From contig NZ_FNSR01000001.1 in assembly GCF_900104845.1 (NCBI RefSeq), positions 1,550,001 to 1,614,000 on the forward strand: a stretch of DNA of 64,000 bases, in the 5' to 3' direction. Within the stretch, counting starts at the first letter, position 1. Each line of letters opens with the position of its first letter. Below the pieces are notes generated by a model, which had not been told where the DNA came from, searched no databases, and worked only from the letters and a program-made list of their open reading frames with translations. Positions 1 to 8,861 of the stretch are shown here, piece by piece. This DNA comes from Paraburkholderia caballeronis. GTDB lineage: Bacteria > Pseudomonadota > Gammaproteobacteria > Burkholderiales > Burkholderiaceae. Both the position numbers and the translations under genes were made by a program.

Positions 1-2
1 AA

Positions 3-1211
3 TGGATACAGAACGTGGTCTGGTATCCGGTTGCGTTGACGTTCGGCGCGGCGGCGCTCGCCTATACCATCGGCCGGCCGGAACTGGCGACGAACGGCAT
101 TTACGTCGGCCTTTTCTGCATCGTCGCGTACTGGCTTTCGACGTGGGTGGTGCTGCAAGGCGTCGAGGTGTTTGCACGAATCGCGAACTGGACCTTCGTG
201 ATCGGCACCATCGTGCCGGGCATCGTGCTGCTGGTGCTGCTCGGCTACTGGATCAGGAGCGGCCATCCGATCGGGTGGCAACACCTGAACGATAGCGCGC
301 TGTCGCAGGACGGTCATGCGCGATTCTGGCCCGCGATTCACGGCTTCGGCACGATCTCGTTTCTGGCCGGCATCGTGTTGCTGTTCGCCGGCGTGGAAGT
401 GCAGGCCGTTCACGTGATGGACATGCGCAGCCCGAGCCGCGGTTATCCGGCGGCAATCGGTCTGGGCGCGCTGATCTCGGTCCTGATCTTTGCGCTAGGC
501 GCGTTGCCGATCGCCGCGATCCTGCCGTACGACAAAATCTCGCTGCAGTCGGGCGTATTCGATGCGTTCGGCGCGGTGATCGGCGATCTGTGGCATATGA
601 GCTGGCTGGTCGCTGCGTTGTCGCTGCTGGTCGGCATCGGCGCGATCAGCGGTGTGCTCGCATGGCTCGGCAGCCCGTCGCGGGGACTGCTCGCGACCGC
701 GCAGGAGGGCGAATTGCCGCCGATCCTTCAGGCCAAAAACCGCAAGGGCATGCCGACGCATATCCTGCTGGTGCAGGGGCTGGTCGTGACCGTGATTTCA
801 TGTTTCTACTTTGTGATCCGCGACGTGTCGGTAGCCTTCTTTCTGATCTCCGCGATGACGATCGCGCTGTACCTGATCGCCTATATGCTGATGTATGCGG
901 CGGCGATCCAGTTGCGCTATTCCGCGCCCGCACTGCCGCGACCGTTCAGGCTGCCGGGCGGCCTGGCCGGCATGTGGCTGATTGCCGGCATCGGTTTTGC
1001 CGGGGTGCTGTTCAGCTTCGTCGTGTCGTTCTTTCCGCCCGACCAGTTGCCGGTCGGCTCGCCGTTGCTTTATACCGGACTGGTCGTACTCGGCATCGTG
1101 GTCTTCGCGGGCATCCCGTTGATCATCCACCATGTGCGGCGAAGTGACTGGGCTTCGGTTCGTGAAGCGCCGCTCGTGCAAAAGCGGCCTGCCGCGGCGC
1201 CGTTGAATTGA
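3..1211 (+). CDS. APC-family amino acid permease, 5' end outside the window
   Basis: This is the C-terminal 402 residues or so of an integral membrane amino acid transporter of the APC superfamily. The reading frame is already open at base 3 (residues WIQNVVWYP), so the start and the first membrane helices lie upstream. About nine hydrophobic segments follow. The WIQNVVWYP stretch and the long loop before a GVEVQAVH helix resemble the GadC/glutamate:GABA antiporter-like branch of the family, which exchanges amino acids across the inner membrane. The last 30 residues are polar and basic, as expected for a cytoplasmic tail. The substrate cannot be read from sequence. About 250 bases separate it from the next gene, so it probably ends its own transcript. 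Confidence 0.85.
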   Translation, partial: WIQNVVWYPVALTFGAAALAYTIGRPELATNGIYVGLFCIVAYWLSTWVVLQGVEVFARIANWTFVIGTIVPGIVLLVLLGYWIRSGHPIGWQHLNDSALSQDGHARFWPAIHGFGTISFLAGIVLLFAGVEVQAVHVMDMRSPSRGYPAAIGLGALISVLIFALGALPIAAILPYDKISLQSGVFDAFGAVIGDLWHMSWLVAALSLLVGIGAISGVLAWLGSPSRGLLATAQEGELPPILQAKNRKGMPTHILLVQGLVVTVISCFYFVIRDVSVAFFLISAMTIALYLIAYMLMYAAAIQLRYSAPALPRPFRLPGGLAGMWLIAGIGFAGVLFSFVVSFFPPDQLPVGSPLLYTGLVVLGIVVFAGIPLIIHHVRRSDWASVREAPLVQKRPAAAPLN

Positions 1212-1465
1212 ACGGCTGCGAAAGCCCTCATCGCGGATGATGCCGCGTAGCGAGGCGCGTTGACCGTCACCGTACAGACTGCGCGTTGTCTTATGTGAGA
1301 ACGTGAGTTCTGGTCCTGTACGCACCAGCGGCTTTCGGGCCGCTCTCGCTCGGCAGGTGTCGCGAACAGGTGTCTCCGAAACTGCCGGTCAGCCGTACGA
1401 TCAATCCGCGGCGCTGCGTTCGGCGCCGCCGGTTGCGATCGATGCATTGATGAATGGAGATCACC

Positions 1466-2323
1466 ATGTCAGCGCATGCACACTCCTTCCCACCACCGGC
1501 CGACGGGGTCGGCCAGCCGGATCAGGACATACCGGACGGGGTGGTGGACGGCCCTTTCACGCGGGTGGTGGCGCGCTTCGCGGACGGCTCTGCGCCAGTC
1601 GGCGCTTCGCCCGGCACGACTGCGCCGAGTGACGAGATTCTGGCCATCGTTGCGCACGAGCTATGCAACCCGCTGACTCCTTTGCAGTTTGCCGCCCGCG
1701 CCCTCCGCCTCGCGTCAGTGAAACGGCCCGAAGTGTCAAATATGATTGACGTCATCGACCGGCAGATTGCGCAGATCGCGCGGCTTGCGGAGGATTTGAC
1801 CGATGCCACGCGAGTCAGCCGGGGCGAGTTGCGTCTGAGAAAGGCACGGGTTGTACTGGCTGACGTGCTGTCGGATTTCCTTGATGCGGCCGCAGTCGCG
1901 GCCGCCTCGCGCGGCCAGACATTCACCGTTCAGATTCCTGACAGGATGCTGCGTCTGGAGGGCGACCCGATGCGCCTCGGGCAGGCTGTCAACAACATGG
2001 TGCGCAACGCCGTGAAGTACACGCCTGCGGGTGGCGCGATCGAGGTGAGCGCGATCGCCGAGGGACGGGACCTAGTCGTGTCCGTCAAGGACAGCGGTCT
2101 GGGCATTTCCGCGGCATTGTTGCCTCACATTTTCGATCTGTTTGCTCAATCCAGCCGGACGCTCGCAGCGAGTGCCGGTGGCTTGGGGATCGGTCTCGCG
2201 GTGGTGAAGGCCGTCGCGGAAGCGCATGGCGGCACGGTGACAGCCGCCAGCGGCGGCCCGGGCAAGGGCAGCGAATTCACGCTGCGGCTGCCTGTCGTGG
2301 TCGTCGAACAGTGCGTCTGCTGA
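1466..2323 (+). CDS. orphan soluble sensor histidine kinase
   Basis: This is a 285-residue histidine kinase without a membrane segment or a recognisable sensor domain. The phosphoacceptor helix holds HELCNPLTPL, with the histidine near residue 64. An HATPase_c domain follows, with an N box around NNMVRNAVKYTP, a G1 box DSGLGIS and a G2 box GGLGIGLAVV. The first 50 residues are Pro/Gly-rich and probably disordered. The frame also opens at ATG 1454, but GGAGA at 1456-1460 is well placed for ATG 1466. No response regulator is adjacent, so the partner is unknown; a hybrid kinase or a distant regulator is possible. The usual Arg of HELRNPL is Cys here, which may be family variation or a redox-sensitive position (inference). 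Confidence 0.85.
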   Translation: MSAHAHSFPPPADGVGQPDQDIPDGVVDGPFTRVVARFADGSAPVGASPGTTAPSDEILAIVAHELCNPLTPLQFAARALRLASVKRPEVSNMIDVIDRQIAQIARLAEDLTDATRVSRGELRLRKARVVLADVLSDFLDAAAVAAASRGQTFTVQIPDRMLRLEGDPMRLGQAVNNMVRNAVKYTPAGGAIEVSAIAEGRDLVVSVKDSGLGISAALLPHIFDLFAQSSRTLAASAGGLGIGLAVVKAVAEAHGGTVTAASGGPGKGSEFTLRLPVVVVEQCVC

Positions 2324-2560
2324 ATGCCGGATGGCGGGGTTCCATGGGTGACGCCGCGGGCCACGAGGCGGGGGTTGCCGGGCCTTGCGACGACGGACGC
2401 GCTGCACCGTACTGCGGGCGTTCGTCATCCGTGAATACGGTGGATGTGAGGCAGTGGGACACAGCAGGGCGTCGCCATCCCGTTTCGCCGGACATCTCAT
2501 ATTGGCAATCGCCGTGCTACCAGGACGGTATTTTTCCGCGCGCGCGGTCGGGAGTGGCAT

Positions 2561-3280
2561 ATGGCGGATGAGCAGCATCTCAGCGGGAATCATCTGCTCG
2601 CCGTTCTGCCGCTGGCCGAGTGGTCGCGCCTTTCGCCGCACCTGGTGCTGGTCGATATGCCACTGGGGCAGGTTGTCTACGAATCGGGCGACCGTCTGAA
2701 TTCCGTTTATTTTCCAACGACGTCAATCGTTTCGTTGCTGTATGTGATGGCCGATGGCGCATCGGCGGAAATCGCAATCGTCGGCAACGAAGGCGTCGTC
2801 GGCGTGGCGCTTTTCATGGGCGGCGAAACCACGCCGAGTCGCGCGGTCGTGCAGAGTGCGGGTAAGGCGTATCGGCTGGAAGCCCGCATCCTGAAGGAAG
2901 AGTTTCATCGGGCCGGGCCGGTGCAGCGCCTGCTGTTGCGTTATACCCAGGCACTCATCACACAGATGGCGCAAACCGCGGTTTGCAACCGGCACCATTC
3001 GATCGATCAGCAATTGTGCCGATGGCTGCTGCTGAGTGTCGACCGCCTGCCGTCGAACAAGCTGACGATGACTCAGGAACTGATCGCCAACATGCTCGGC
3101 GTCCGCAGACCAGGGGTCACCGAAGCGGCAATGAAACTGCAGGAAGCCGGGCTGATCCGGTACAACTACGGGCATATCGAGATTCTGGATCGCCCCGGAC
3201 TGGAGAAGCGCGTTTGCGAGTGTTATGACGTGGTGAAGCGCGAGTTCGACCGCCTGCTGCCCGATCTGAAAGCGCTTTGA
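2561..3280 (+). CDS. Crp/Fnr-family transcriptional regulator (copy 1)
   Basis: This is a 239-residue regulator with an N-terminal cyclic-nucleotide-binding-type beta barrel (about residues 15-135), a long dimerisation helix and a C-terminal winged helix (about 150-225) that contains TQELIANMLGVRRPGVTEAA. There is no N-terminal cysteine cluster of the FNR type, so it is unlikely to be an iron-sulfur oxygen sensor. The ligand is unknown. It is a close paralogue of the protein encoded at 4749-5468; about 35 residues differ by eye, mostly in the first 75. ATG 2561 follows a weak purine-rich stretch. Its spacer neighbourhood contains GTAC palindromes that have the 5-4-5 geometry used by Crp/Fnr proteins. 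Confidence 0.9.
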   Translation: MADEQHLSGNHLLAVLPLAEWSRLSPHLVLVDMPLGQVVYESGDRLNSVYFPTTSIVSLLYVMADGASAEIAIVGNEGVVGVALFMGGETTPSRAVVQSAGKAYRLEARILKEEFHRAGPVQRLLLRYTQALITQMAQTAVCNRHHSIDQQLCRWLLLSVDRLPSNKLTMTQELIANMLGVRRPGVTEAAMKLQEAGLIRYNYGHIEILDRPGLEKRVCECYDVVKREFDRLLPDLKAL

Positions 3281-4748
3281 CGGGCGGGTGTGGGCCGACG
3301 CTCTTTCTTCTCGATGCCAGGGGCTGCGAATTCACGTCGCCGCGCGAAAATGACCATACGCGGAAGTGCTTCTACGGGAACAGCCTGCGCGATGCCCGAC
3401 ACTTCTTTTCAGTGGCTCACGTAGCGTCTGGGCCATACGAAATCCTGCCTTTTATTCAACGCGAGACTCGGTCTGTACGCTGACGTACCGCATCCGGATT
3501 GGATTCGGCATAACGTTTGTATGACGTGAATGCCATGTATGAAATCACCCGGCATTCGACGGCGTTTCCATCGCGCACACGGCCGGCGGCTCCAGCAGAT
3601 ATACGACGACCGGCACCTACGACGTCGCCGGCAGACAGATGCGCCGTGCAGGCCATCGACGCAAGCTTCTCTCCGCGACACCGGCAACGCCCGTATGAAC
3701 CCGTTCACGACGCGCGCCACGGTTTCATGGGCCGTCAATGCAGGTTTCGGTCGTGGTTGCCGGCGCCGTTCAGGGTTGAACATCGGCGTCAGGCTGGACC
3801 CGGAGCGTAGTCGCCATTGGCTATGCGGGATTCGTCGGGTGCAGAGGGCCGGTGTACCTGTCGAATCTTCCGGTTCGAGAAAGTACGCCGGACGTTACCG
3901 GCCGACCCTGTTCCATCTGAACCGGCTCATCCGGAAACTCGACCTCGACGCTACCTGGGTCATCGGGCGACGACACCATGCACCGGCTACGGGATCGCGA
4001 CGAGGCCGAGGCCGGCGTGCTGTGGTTTTCACCCGTTTCCCTTTCCGCCGCGATCGGCTCTGCGCAGGGGGCGGCGTTCGACGATCAGGCGAAGCAACGC
4101 AGGTGCTTCGTGAAACGAAGCGACGAGCAGCGGACCTCGCGGAGCGAAAATTCTGCAATTGCGGGGCGATCCGCAGGCGGCTCATCGTCGCGGGGCAGCT
4201 TCGATAGGCCGACGGGAGCCGTCGGCCGTCAGCCGATCGATAACGACGCAGGCAAACAGAAAGCGCGGCTGTCTATCACATGAATGGGGCACTCGCGCGA
4301 GCGCGCAGCGCGCAGTTGGCGCATCTCGCGCGCGTAAGCCGATGGTCCGCTCCAGCCACACTGAGGTACGATACAAAGCCGGTATTCGTTATCGCTTTCC
4401 GGACGTATTCCGACGCACGCTGAGCCGCCAGGCGGGAAACGCCGGGAGCGATCCCGAGACGGGACGCGACCCGGAACCAGGCCGGGGAATGCGCGTTACG
4501 CACGTAGTCCGGAGGCGGCCGCGCGTCGCTGGGAGAAAACGGTTCGCGGTTATCTCGCGCGGCGGCGTGACGGTTTCCCCTGCATCGGCGCAACGGCATC
4601 CGGAAGGAATGATCGAGCGCACGGTGAACCGGCATGCGCGGCGGGAACGCCATTCCGGAATACCGGTTTGCCGCAGTCAGCATCGGTCTTGTCAGACACA
4701 ACTGCGCAAAGACGACACCGTTGTTTTGTGCGTATCGAGGAGTGTCCC
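3281..4748. other. 1.5-kb spacer without a convincing gene
   Basis: Open frames here (for example 3530-4207 on +) are arginine-rich, lack ribosome binding sites and match no family I know. The stretch has a palindrome at 3475-3488 and may be eroded coding DNA left between the duplicated Crp/Fnr genes. Confidence 0.6.
3475..3488 (+). promoter_or_regulatory. GTACG-CTGA-CGTAC palindrome (site A)
   Basis: This is a perfect inverted repeat with 5-base arms and a 4-base spacer, followed by CGCATCCGG. Twenty-two of 23 bases match site B at 8488. It lies about 195 bases after the first Crp/Fnr gene. It is a candidate operator; the bound protein is unknown. Confidence 0.5.
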
Positions 4749-5468
4749 ATGTCGAAAGTGAATCCGCCTCGTGGCAACCACCTGATCGACGTTTTGCCGG
4801 CGGCCGAGTGGGAACGCCTCGGGCCGCATCTGGTGCTGCTCGATATGCCGTTGGGGCAGGTCGTCTACGAGCCCGGGGGGCGGCTTGACCATGTCTATTT
4901 CCCGACCACGGCCATCATCTCGCTGCTCTATGTGATGGAGGATGGCGCGTCCGCCGAGATCGCGATCGTCGGCAACGAGGGCATGGTCGGCATCGCGCTC
5001 TTCATGGGCGGCGAAACCACGCCGAGTCGCGCGGTCGTGCAGAGCGCCGGACAGGCGTACCGGCTGAATGCGCGCATTCTGAAAGAGGAGTTTCACCGCG
5101 CCGGCGCGATGCAGCGGCTGCTGCTGCGCTATACCCAGGCGCTCATTACCCAGATGGCGCAGACCGCCGTGTGCAACCGGCATCACTCGATCGATCAACA
5201 GTTGTGCCGCTGGCTGCTGCTGAGCATCGACCGTCTGCCGTCCAACGAACTGAAGATGACCCAGGAACTGATTGCCAACATGCTCGGCGTGCGCAGGCCC
5301 GGTGTGACCGAAGCGGCAATGAAGCTGCAGGACGCGGGCCTGATCCGCTACAACTACGGCCACATCGAGGTGCTGGATCGACCCGGGCTCGAAAAGCGCG
5401 TGTGCGAGTGCTACGGCGTGGTGAAGCGCGAGTTCGACCGCCTGCTGCCCGATCTGCAGGCGTTGTAG
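4749..5468 (+). CDS. Crp/Fnr-family transcriptional regulator (copy 2)
   Basis: This 239-residue protein has the same architecture as the copy at 2561-3280: a cNMP-type sensor barrel, a dimer helix and a C-terminal winged helix with ANMLGVRRPGVTEAA identical in both. The central part of the barrel (NEGMVGIALFMGGETTPSR) and the DNA-reading helix hardly differ, so the two proteins probably bind the same sites. Differences cluster in the first 30 residues and around residues 40-100. The frame is open back to 4668, but GAGGAG at 4738-4743 fixes ATG 4749, giving the same length as copy 1. No FNR-type cysteines are present. The pair looks like a local duplication kept by divergence of the input signal (inference). 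Confidence 0.9.
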   Translation: MSKVNPPRGNHLIDVLPAAEWERLGPHLVLLDMPLGQVVYEPGGRLDHVYFPTTAIISLLYVMEDGASAEIAIVGNEGMVGIALFMGGETTPSRAVVQSAGQAYRLNARILKEEFHRAGAMQRLLLRYTQALITQMAQTAVCNRHHSIDQQLCRWLLLSIDRLPSNELKMTQELIANMLGVRRPGVTEAAMKLQDAGLIRYNYGHIEVLDRPGLEKRVCECYGVVKREFDRLLPDLQAL

Positions 5469-5580
5469 TTCGCCCGGCAAGCGTGACGACGGTGCCGGTC
5501 AGGGCGCCGTGGCGGCCTTCGTCTCCGGAGCACCGGTCGCGCCGAAAACACGCGGGCATCCGACCCGGACGTGACCCTGC

Positions 5581-6609
5581 TCAGACGTCCGCTCTTGCCG
5601 CCAGCTTTTCCGGATGGCCGCCGAACGCATGGCGCATGGCGGACAATACCTGGTCGGCGAAGTCCGCATCGCCGCGCGAGCTGAAGCGTTCGTAGAGCGC
5701 CGCACTCAGCACCGGCGCGGGCACGGCTTCGTCGATGGCCGCGACGATCGTCCAGCGTCCTTCGCCGGAGTCCGATACGCGGCCGGCATACTGCGTCAGC
5801 AACGGATCGTTTTCGAGCGCGGCGGCGGTGAGGTCCAGCAGCCACGAGCCGATCACACTGCCGCGACGCCAGACTTCCACGATCTCCGGCAGTTCGAATG
5901 CGTACTGGTAGTGCTGCGGGTCGCGAAGCGGCGTGGTTTCCGCATCGGCCTCGCTCTGCCGCTTGCCGATGTCGGCGTTGCGCAGGATGTTCAGGCCTTC
6001 GGCATAAGCCGCCATGAGTCCGTATTCGATGCCGTTGTGGACCATCTTGACGAAATGTCCCGCGCCAGGCGGACCGCAGTGCAGGTAGCCTTGCTCGGCG
6101 GTGCGGCCGTGGCGGGTTCGGCCCGGTGTCACCGGCACCCGGTCGGCACCCGGCGCGAGCGCGGAAAAAATCGGATCGAGCGACTGCACGGTGCGGTTGT
6201 CTCCGCCGATCATCAGGCAGTAGCCTCTTTCGAGCCCGAAGATTCCGCCGCTCGTCCCCACGTCGACGTAGTGAATGCCGTGCGCCTGCAATTGCGCGCT
6301 GCGGCGGATGTCGTCGTGATAGTGGGAGTTGCCGCCGTCGATCACGACGTCGCCGGCATCGAGCAACGGCAGCAGCGCGGCCAACTCGCGATCCACCGCC
6401 GCGGCGGGCAGCATCATCCAGAGGATGCGCGGTCTGGTCAGGCGCGAAACGCAATCCTCCAGCGAAGCGGCGCCGGTCGCACCCGCTTGACGAAGCGCTG
6501 TGACCGCCTCGCCATCGGAATCGTAGACGACGCATTCATGACCCTTCCTCATCAAGCGTTGGACCATGCCGTTGCCCATCCGTCCCAATCCTGTCATGCC
6601 GACTTGCAT
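5581..6609 (-). CDS. gnd: decarboxylating 6-phosphogluconate dehydrogenase, short type
   Basis: This 342-residue enzyme oxidises and decarboxylates 6-phosphogluconate to ribulose 5-phosphate in the cytosol. It has an N-terminal Rossmann domain beginning MQVGMTGLGRMGNGM, a GGNSHYHDD substrate loop, and a helical C-terminal domain with GHFVKMVHNGIEYG, which carries the expected catalytic Lys. The length fits the short GndA/YqeC class (about 300-340 residues, often NAD-preferring) and not the 470-residue classical Gnd. The frame continues upstream to 6879, but ACGGAGGC just before ATG 6609 marks the start. It stands alone on the minus strand, convergent with the second Crp/Fnr gene. With the phosphoglucomutase at 8862 it suggests a link between the stress region and sugar-phosphate flux. 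Confidence 0.9.
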   Translation of the reverse strand: MQVGMTGLGRMGNGMVQRLMRKGHECVVYDSDGEAVTALRQAGATGAASLEDCVSRLTRPRILWMMLPAAAVDRELAALLPLLDAGDVVIDGGNSHYHDDIRRSAQLQAHGIHYVDVGTSGGIFGLERGYCLMIGGDNRTVQSLDPIFSALAPGADRVPVTPGRTRHGRTAEQGYLHCGPPGAGHFVKMVHNGIEYGLMAAYAEGLNILRNADIGKRQSEADAETTPLRDPQHYQYAFELPEIVEVWRRGSVIGSWLLDLTAAALENDPLLTQYAGRVSDSGEGRWTIVAAIDEAVPAPVLSAALYERFSSRGDADFADQVLSAMRHAFGGHPEKLAARADV

Positions 6610-6862
6610 GGCGCCTCCGTGGCGAGCGTGGGGGAAATCTTCACCGTTACGCAGGTTCGCCGCGGCGCAGCTTGCCGTGGAAAATGCGCGGCCGGCATTC
6701 TGTCCGTTGCGCGGAATCGTCCGCTGACTGGTCGCGCATCCGCTGCCGTCCGGAACGCGATAGCGCCAGTGCCAACCGGGACGGGTGGGAGCGTGCCGGC
6801 CGGTTCCGTTGATCGGGTCGCAGATCGGTACGAGGGCAATCCAGACGATGATCGGTGTCGGG

Positions 6863-7192
6863 CATCGGGTCGGGCGCAAGGATCGGTGCTACTGCACGGT
6901 GGCATCGAACCGGAAGGACGGCGGCCGAAGGACCGGGTGACGCATGGCGAGTGCGTCCTTCTGTGTCGTGTCCGAAATTGCGGCGCCTCGTGGACTGTTG
7001 ATACGAGCGGTTACGCCATCGACGGTGATCGTGCCGCCGGCTTCGGTCCGATTGCGACGAGATTTTGTGCGTTGACCCGGACGCAATGCCGCGAACTGCG
7101 GCCGGGTGCGCGAAGGAATGTCTTAGCCATTTCGCGGCGGAAAAGCCGATCCAGGCGGACAGGAGAAAGAGAAGCAGTGTAGTGAGAGTCAT
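6863..7192 (-). CDS. possible small membrane protein
   Basis: The minus frame starting at ATG 7192 opens with MTLTTLLLFLLSAWIGFSAAKWL, a good single membrane helix, then a basic tail. The remaining residues become arginine-rich and unlike a folded protein, so the true end of any functional product is unclear and the left coordinate is approximate. The only ribosome-site candidate is a weak AGGAA 11 bases upstream. Palindrome F at 7331-7344 sits about 140 bases upstream of this start. I do not recognise a family. Confidence 0.2.
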
Positions 7193-7330
7193 GGTGGTCG
7201 CCGTTCCTGGCGGAAGGTCTCCCAACGGTACGGGAATTCGGAGGGGCGTTGCCGCTGTCGCTTCGGGCGCATTGCGGTGCGAGGCTGGTACGGTACGGAA
7301 TCAAGGTGCGCGCGAGCGGCAACGAAGTCG

Positions 7331-7344
7331 GTACGGTGCCGTAC
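7331..7344 (-). promoter_or_regulatory. GTACG-GTGC-CGTAC palindrome (site F)
   Basis: This is a perfect 5-4-5 inverted repeat. In the minus direction it continues as CGTACCGA, like the CGTACCGC that follows the other copies. It is embedded in a longer imperfect dyad (AACGAAGT ... ACTTCGTT). It could serve the minus-strand frame that starts at 7192. Confidence 0.45.
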
Positions 7345-7795
7345 TTCGTTCGCGGCTCAAAGGAGCGTTCCCGTGATTTGCTCCTGCGGGCATCGGGCAT
7401 CTTCGACGCGGCCAGGGACGGCATCGGCCGTCTGCTGTTGTGCGGTTCTCGTCGTAACTGGCCGATGCGTGCCGGTCGGACGGGCAGCCGCTTTCCCTCG
7501 TGCCGGCGAATGGAATCGGCGTGTGCGTAACATCGTCGCGGGGTAACGCAACCTCGTGACGAAAAAGCGCCGTGCGTTCGTGTCCTTCCGTTCGACGCAG
7601 ATCCATTGGGACATCTGCCCGTTTCCACAAGAACGGCACCGGTACGCTGGCGGACCGACTGCCCTGCCGCCTTCAGCCACAATGCGCGTAGCTCGGACCT
7701 GGCGGACTCGCGGCGGGATGGGGCCCGCCCGGTCCCACCCGGTCCGGCCCGGTTGGCCGTGGCGGCTCGCCGTATCAGTTCCAGGGAGTATCGAA

Positions 7796-8011
7796 ATGAA
7801 ACAGGTTCATACCGTCGTCGCTGGGGTCGTTCTGGCCTCCGTGGCGATTCTCATGTTTGGATGCAGTGACATGTCGCATAGGGATGCGGACACCGCGGTC
7901 GGCGCAGGGGCAGGTGGCGTTGCCGGAGCGGTGCTGACGGGCGGCAGCGTACTGGGTACGGTCGGCGGCGCGGCCGTCGGCGGTGTCGTCGGCAATCAGG
8001 TCGGCAAGTAG
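7796..8011 (+). CDS. OsmB-like glycine-zipper lipoprotein
   Basis: This 71-residue lipoprotein has a signal sequence ending in a lipobox-like LMFGC (Cys 23). After a short linker comes a glycine-zipper stretch (AVGAGAGGVAGAVL and AAVGGVVGNQVGK), as in OsmB and the glycine zipper 2TM family. Such proteins sit in the envelope and are typically induced by osmotic or envelope stress; the exact activity is not known. GGGAG at 7783-7787 places the start at ATG 7796. A degraded GTAC palindrome at 7641-7656 lies 140 bases upstream. It fits the envelope-stress character of the region. Confidence 0.85.
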   Translation: MKQVHTVVAGVVLASVAILMFGCSDMSHRDADTAVGAGAGGVAGAVLTGGSVLGTVGGAAVGGVVGNQVGK

Positions 8012-8075
8012 CGGCGTTTTCCGTGCGGGCGGTTTCCTGCCGATGGCCCATCGCGATGCCGGCAGGACCCGCTTT

Positions 8076-8234
8076 TTACAGGTGTCCCATCAGGAGGAGG
8101 ACCAGCACAGCCACGGCGGCAACGCCGAGGATGCTGCTCGGAAAGTAGCCCCAGTTGCGGCTGTGCGGCCAGCTGGGAAATGCGCCGATCAGCAGCAAAA
8201 CCACAACGATCAAAACGATCATGCCCATGTTCAT
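8076..8234 (-). CDS. DUF3309 small membrane protein
   Basis: This 52-residue peptide has two hydrophobic helices around the conserved core GAFPSWPHSRNWGYFPS, which is the DUF3309 signature (usual form: G-x-x-P-x-WPHSR-x-WGY-x-P). Function is unknown; members are short inner-membrane peptides often found near stress genes. ATG 8234 aligns with family starts (MNMGMIVLI against the common MSLGTILLI), but the GGAG at 8235-8238 is nearer the ideal distance for the ATG at 8228, so the mature protein may be two residues shorter. It converges with the glycine-zipper lipoprotein gene, leaving 64 bases between the stops. Confidence 0.85.
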   Translation of the reverse strand: MNMGMIVLIVVVLLLIGAFPSWPHSRNWGYFPSSILGVAAVAVLVLLLMGHL

Positions 8235-8861
8235 TCTCCGTGGAAATTGATAGCGTCATTAAACTGGAATCCGGATCGAATGACCCGGATCCTGCCTTGA
8301 CTGGAGCCGCATGCAGCAGGTGGCGGCTTATCCGGCCTGCGTTTCCTGTTCGTCGAATTCGCAGTTCAGTGTAGACGGCGCTGGACGCGCAGTCGGTACG
8401 CTATCGGTCAAGGAGCAGGGATGGCGCTGGCCGCCGTTCTGGATTCGGCGCATGTGAGAAGGGCGTTTGCCGGAACGCAGGCGATTGGTACGCTGACGTA
8501 CCGCGTCCGGGCCGAATCCGACGTACTGTCTTGAGCAGCGCCTGGCGAAGCGCGGACCGCGATGCAGAAGTTCGACGGCATCGAGCCGGTGGACTGTGTG
8601 ATGCGGCGTGCACGCGTTGCTGAAATGCCGCCACCGGCAGAGGGGTATGCAATCCGTTATCCCATAGGCGGCATGGTCCTGCTGGCGATGGCGGAGTCCC
8701 GTGGCGCCTGAACCGACGATGTGTACCTGTTCGATTGCGACAAACGGAGAGCACCGAAGAGACAGCGCTGTCTGTCGACAGCCCGACCCATATTTGCCGG
8801 TCCGTGTTGTCGCCGCCTGCGGGCAGCGCCATCATGAGGCCGGACTACGGAGGGTATCGCA
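8235..8861. other. spacer with palindrome B and a 49-codon frame
   Basis: It holds a degraded GTAC site (GGTACG-CTAT-CGGTC) at 8395-8407 and the perfect site at 8487-8502. A + frame at 8562-8711 (49 codons, MQKFDGIEPVDCVMRRARV...) lies just after it, but has no ribosome binding site and no known relatives. Nothing else was recognised. Confidence 0.5.
8487..8502 (+). promoter_or_regulatory. GGTACG-CTGA-CGTACC palindrome (site B)
   Basis: This is the best copy of the repeat family: 6-base arms, 4-base spacer, followed by GCGTCCGG as at site A. The next annotated + gene is pgm, 360 bases downstream. Confidence 0.55.

Larger units (their letters stand above)
6610..7795. other. 1.2-kb spacer with one possible small gene and two palindromic sites
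   Basis: No full-size gene is evident. It contains a possible minus-strand membrane peptide that starts at 7192, a perfect GTACG-GTGC-CGTAC palindrome at 7331-7344, and a degraded copy (GGTACG-CTGG-CGGACC) at 7641-7656 in front of the lipoprotein gene. Confidence 0.6.

Noticed and set aside
3530..4207. 225-codon + frame between the Crp/Fnr genes
   Set aside because: Arginine content is extreme, no ribosome site or domain is visible, and the composition is that of a non-coding frame in high-GC DNA.
8562..8711. 49-codon + frame after palindrome B
   Set aside because: No ribosome site or relatives; kept only as a note in the spacer entry.
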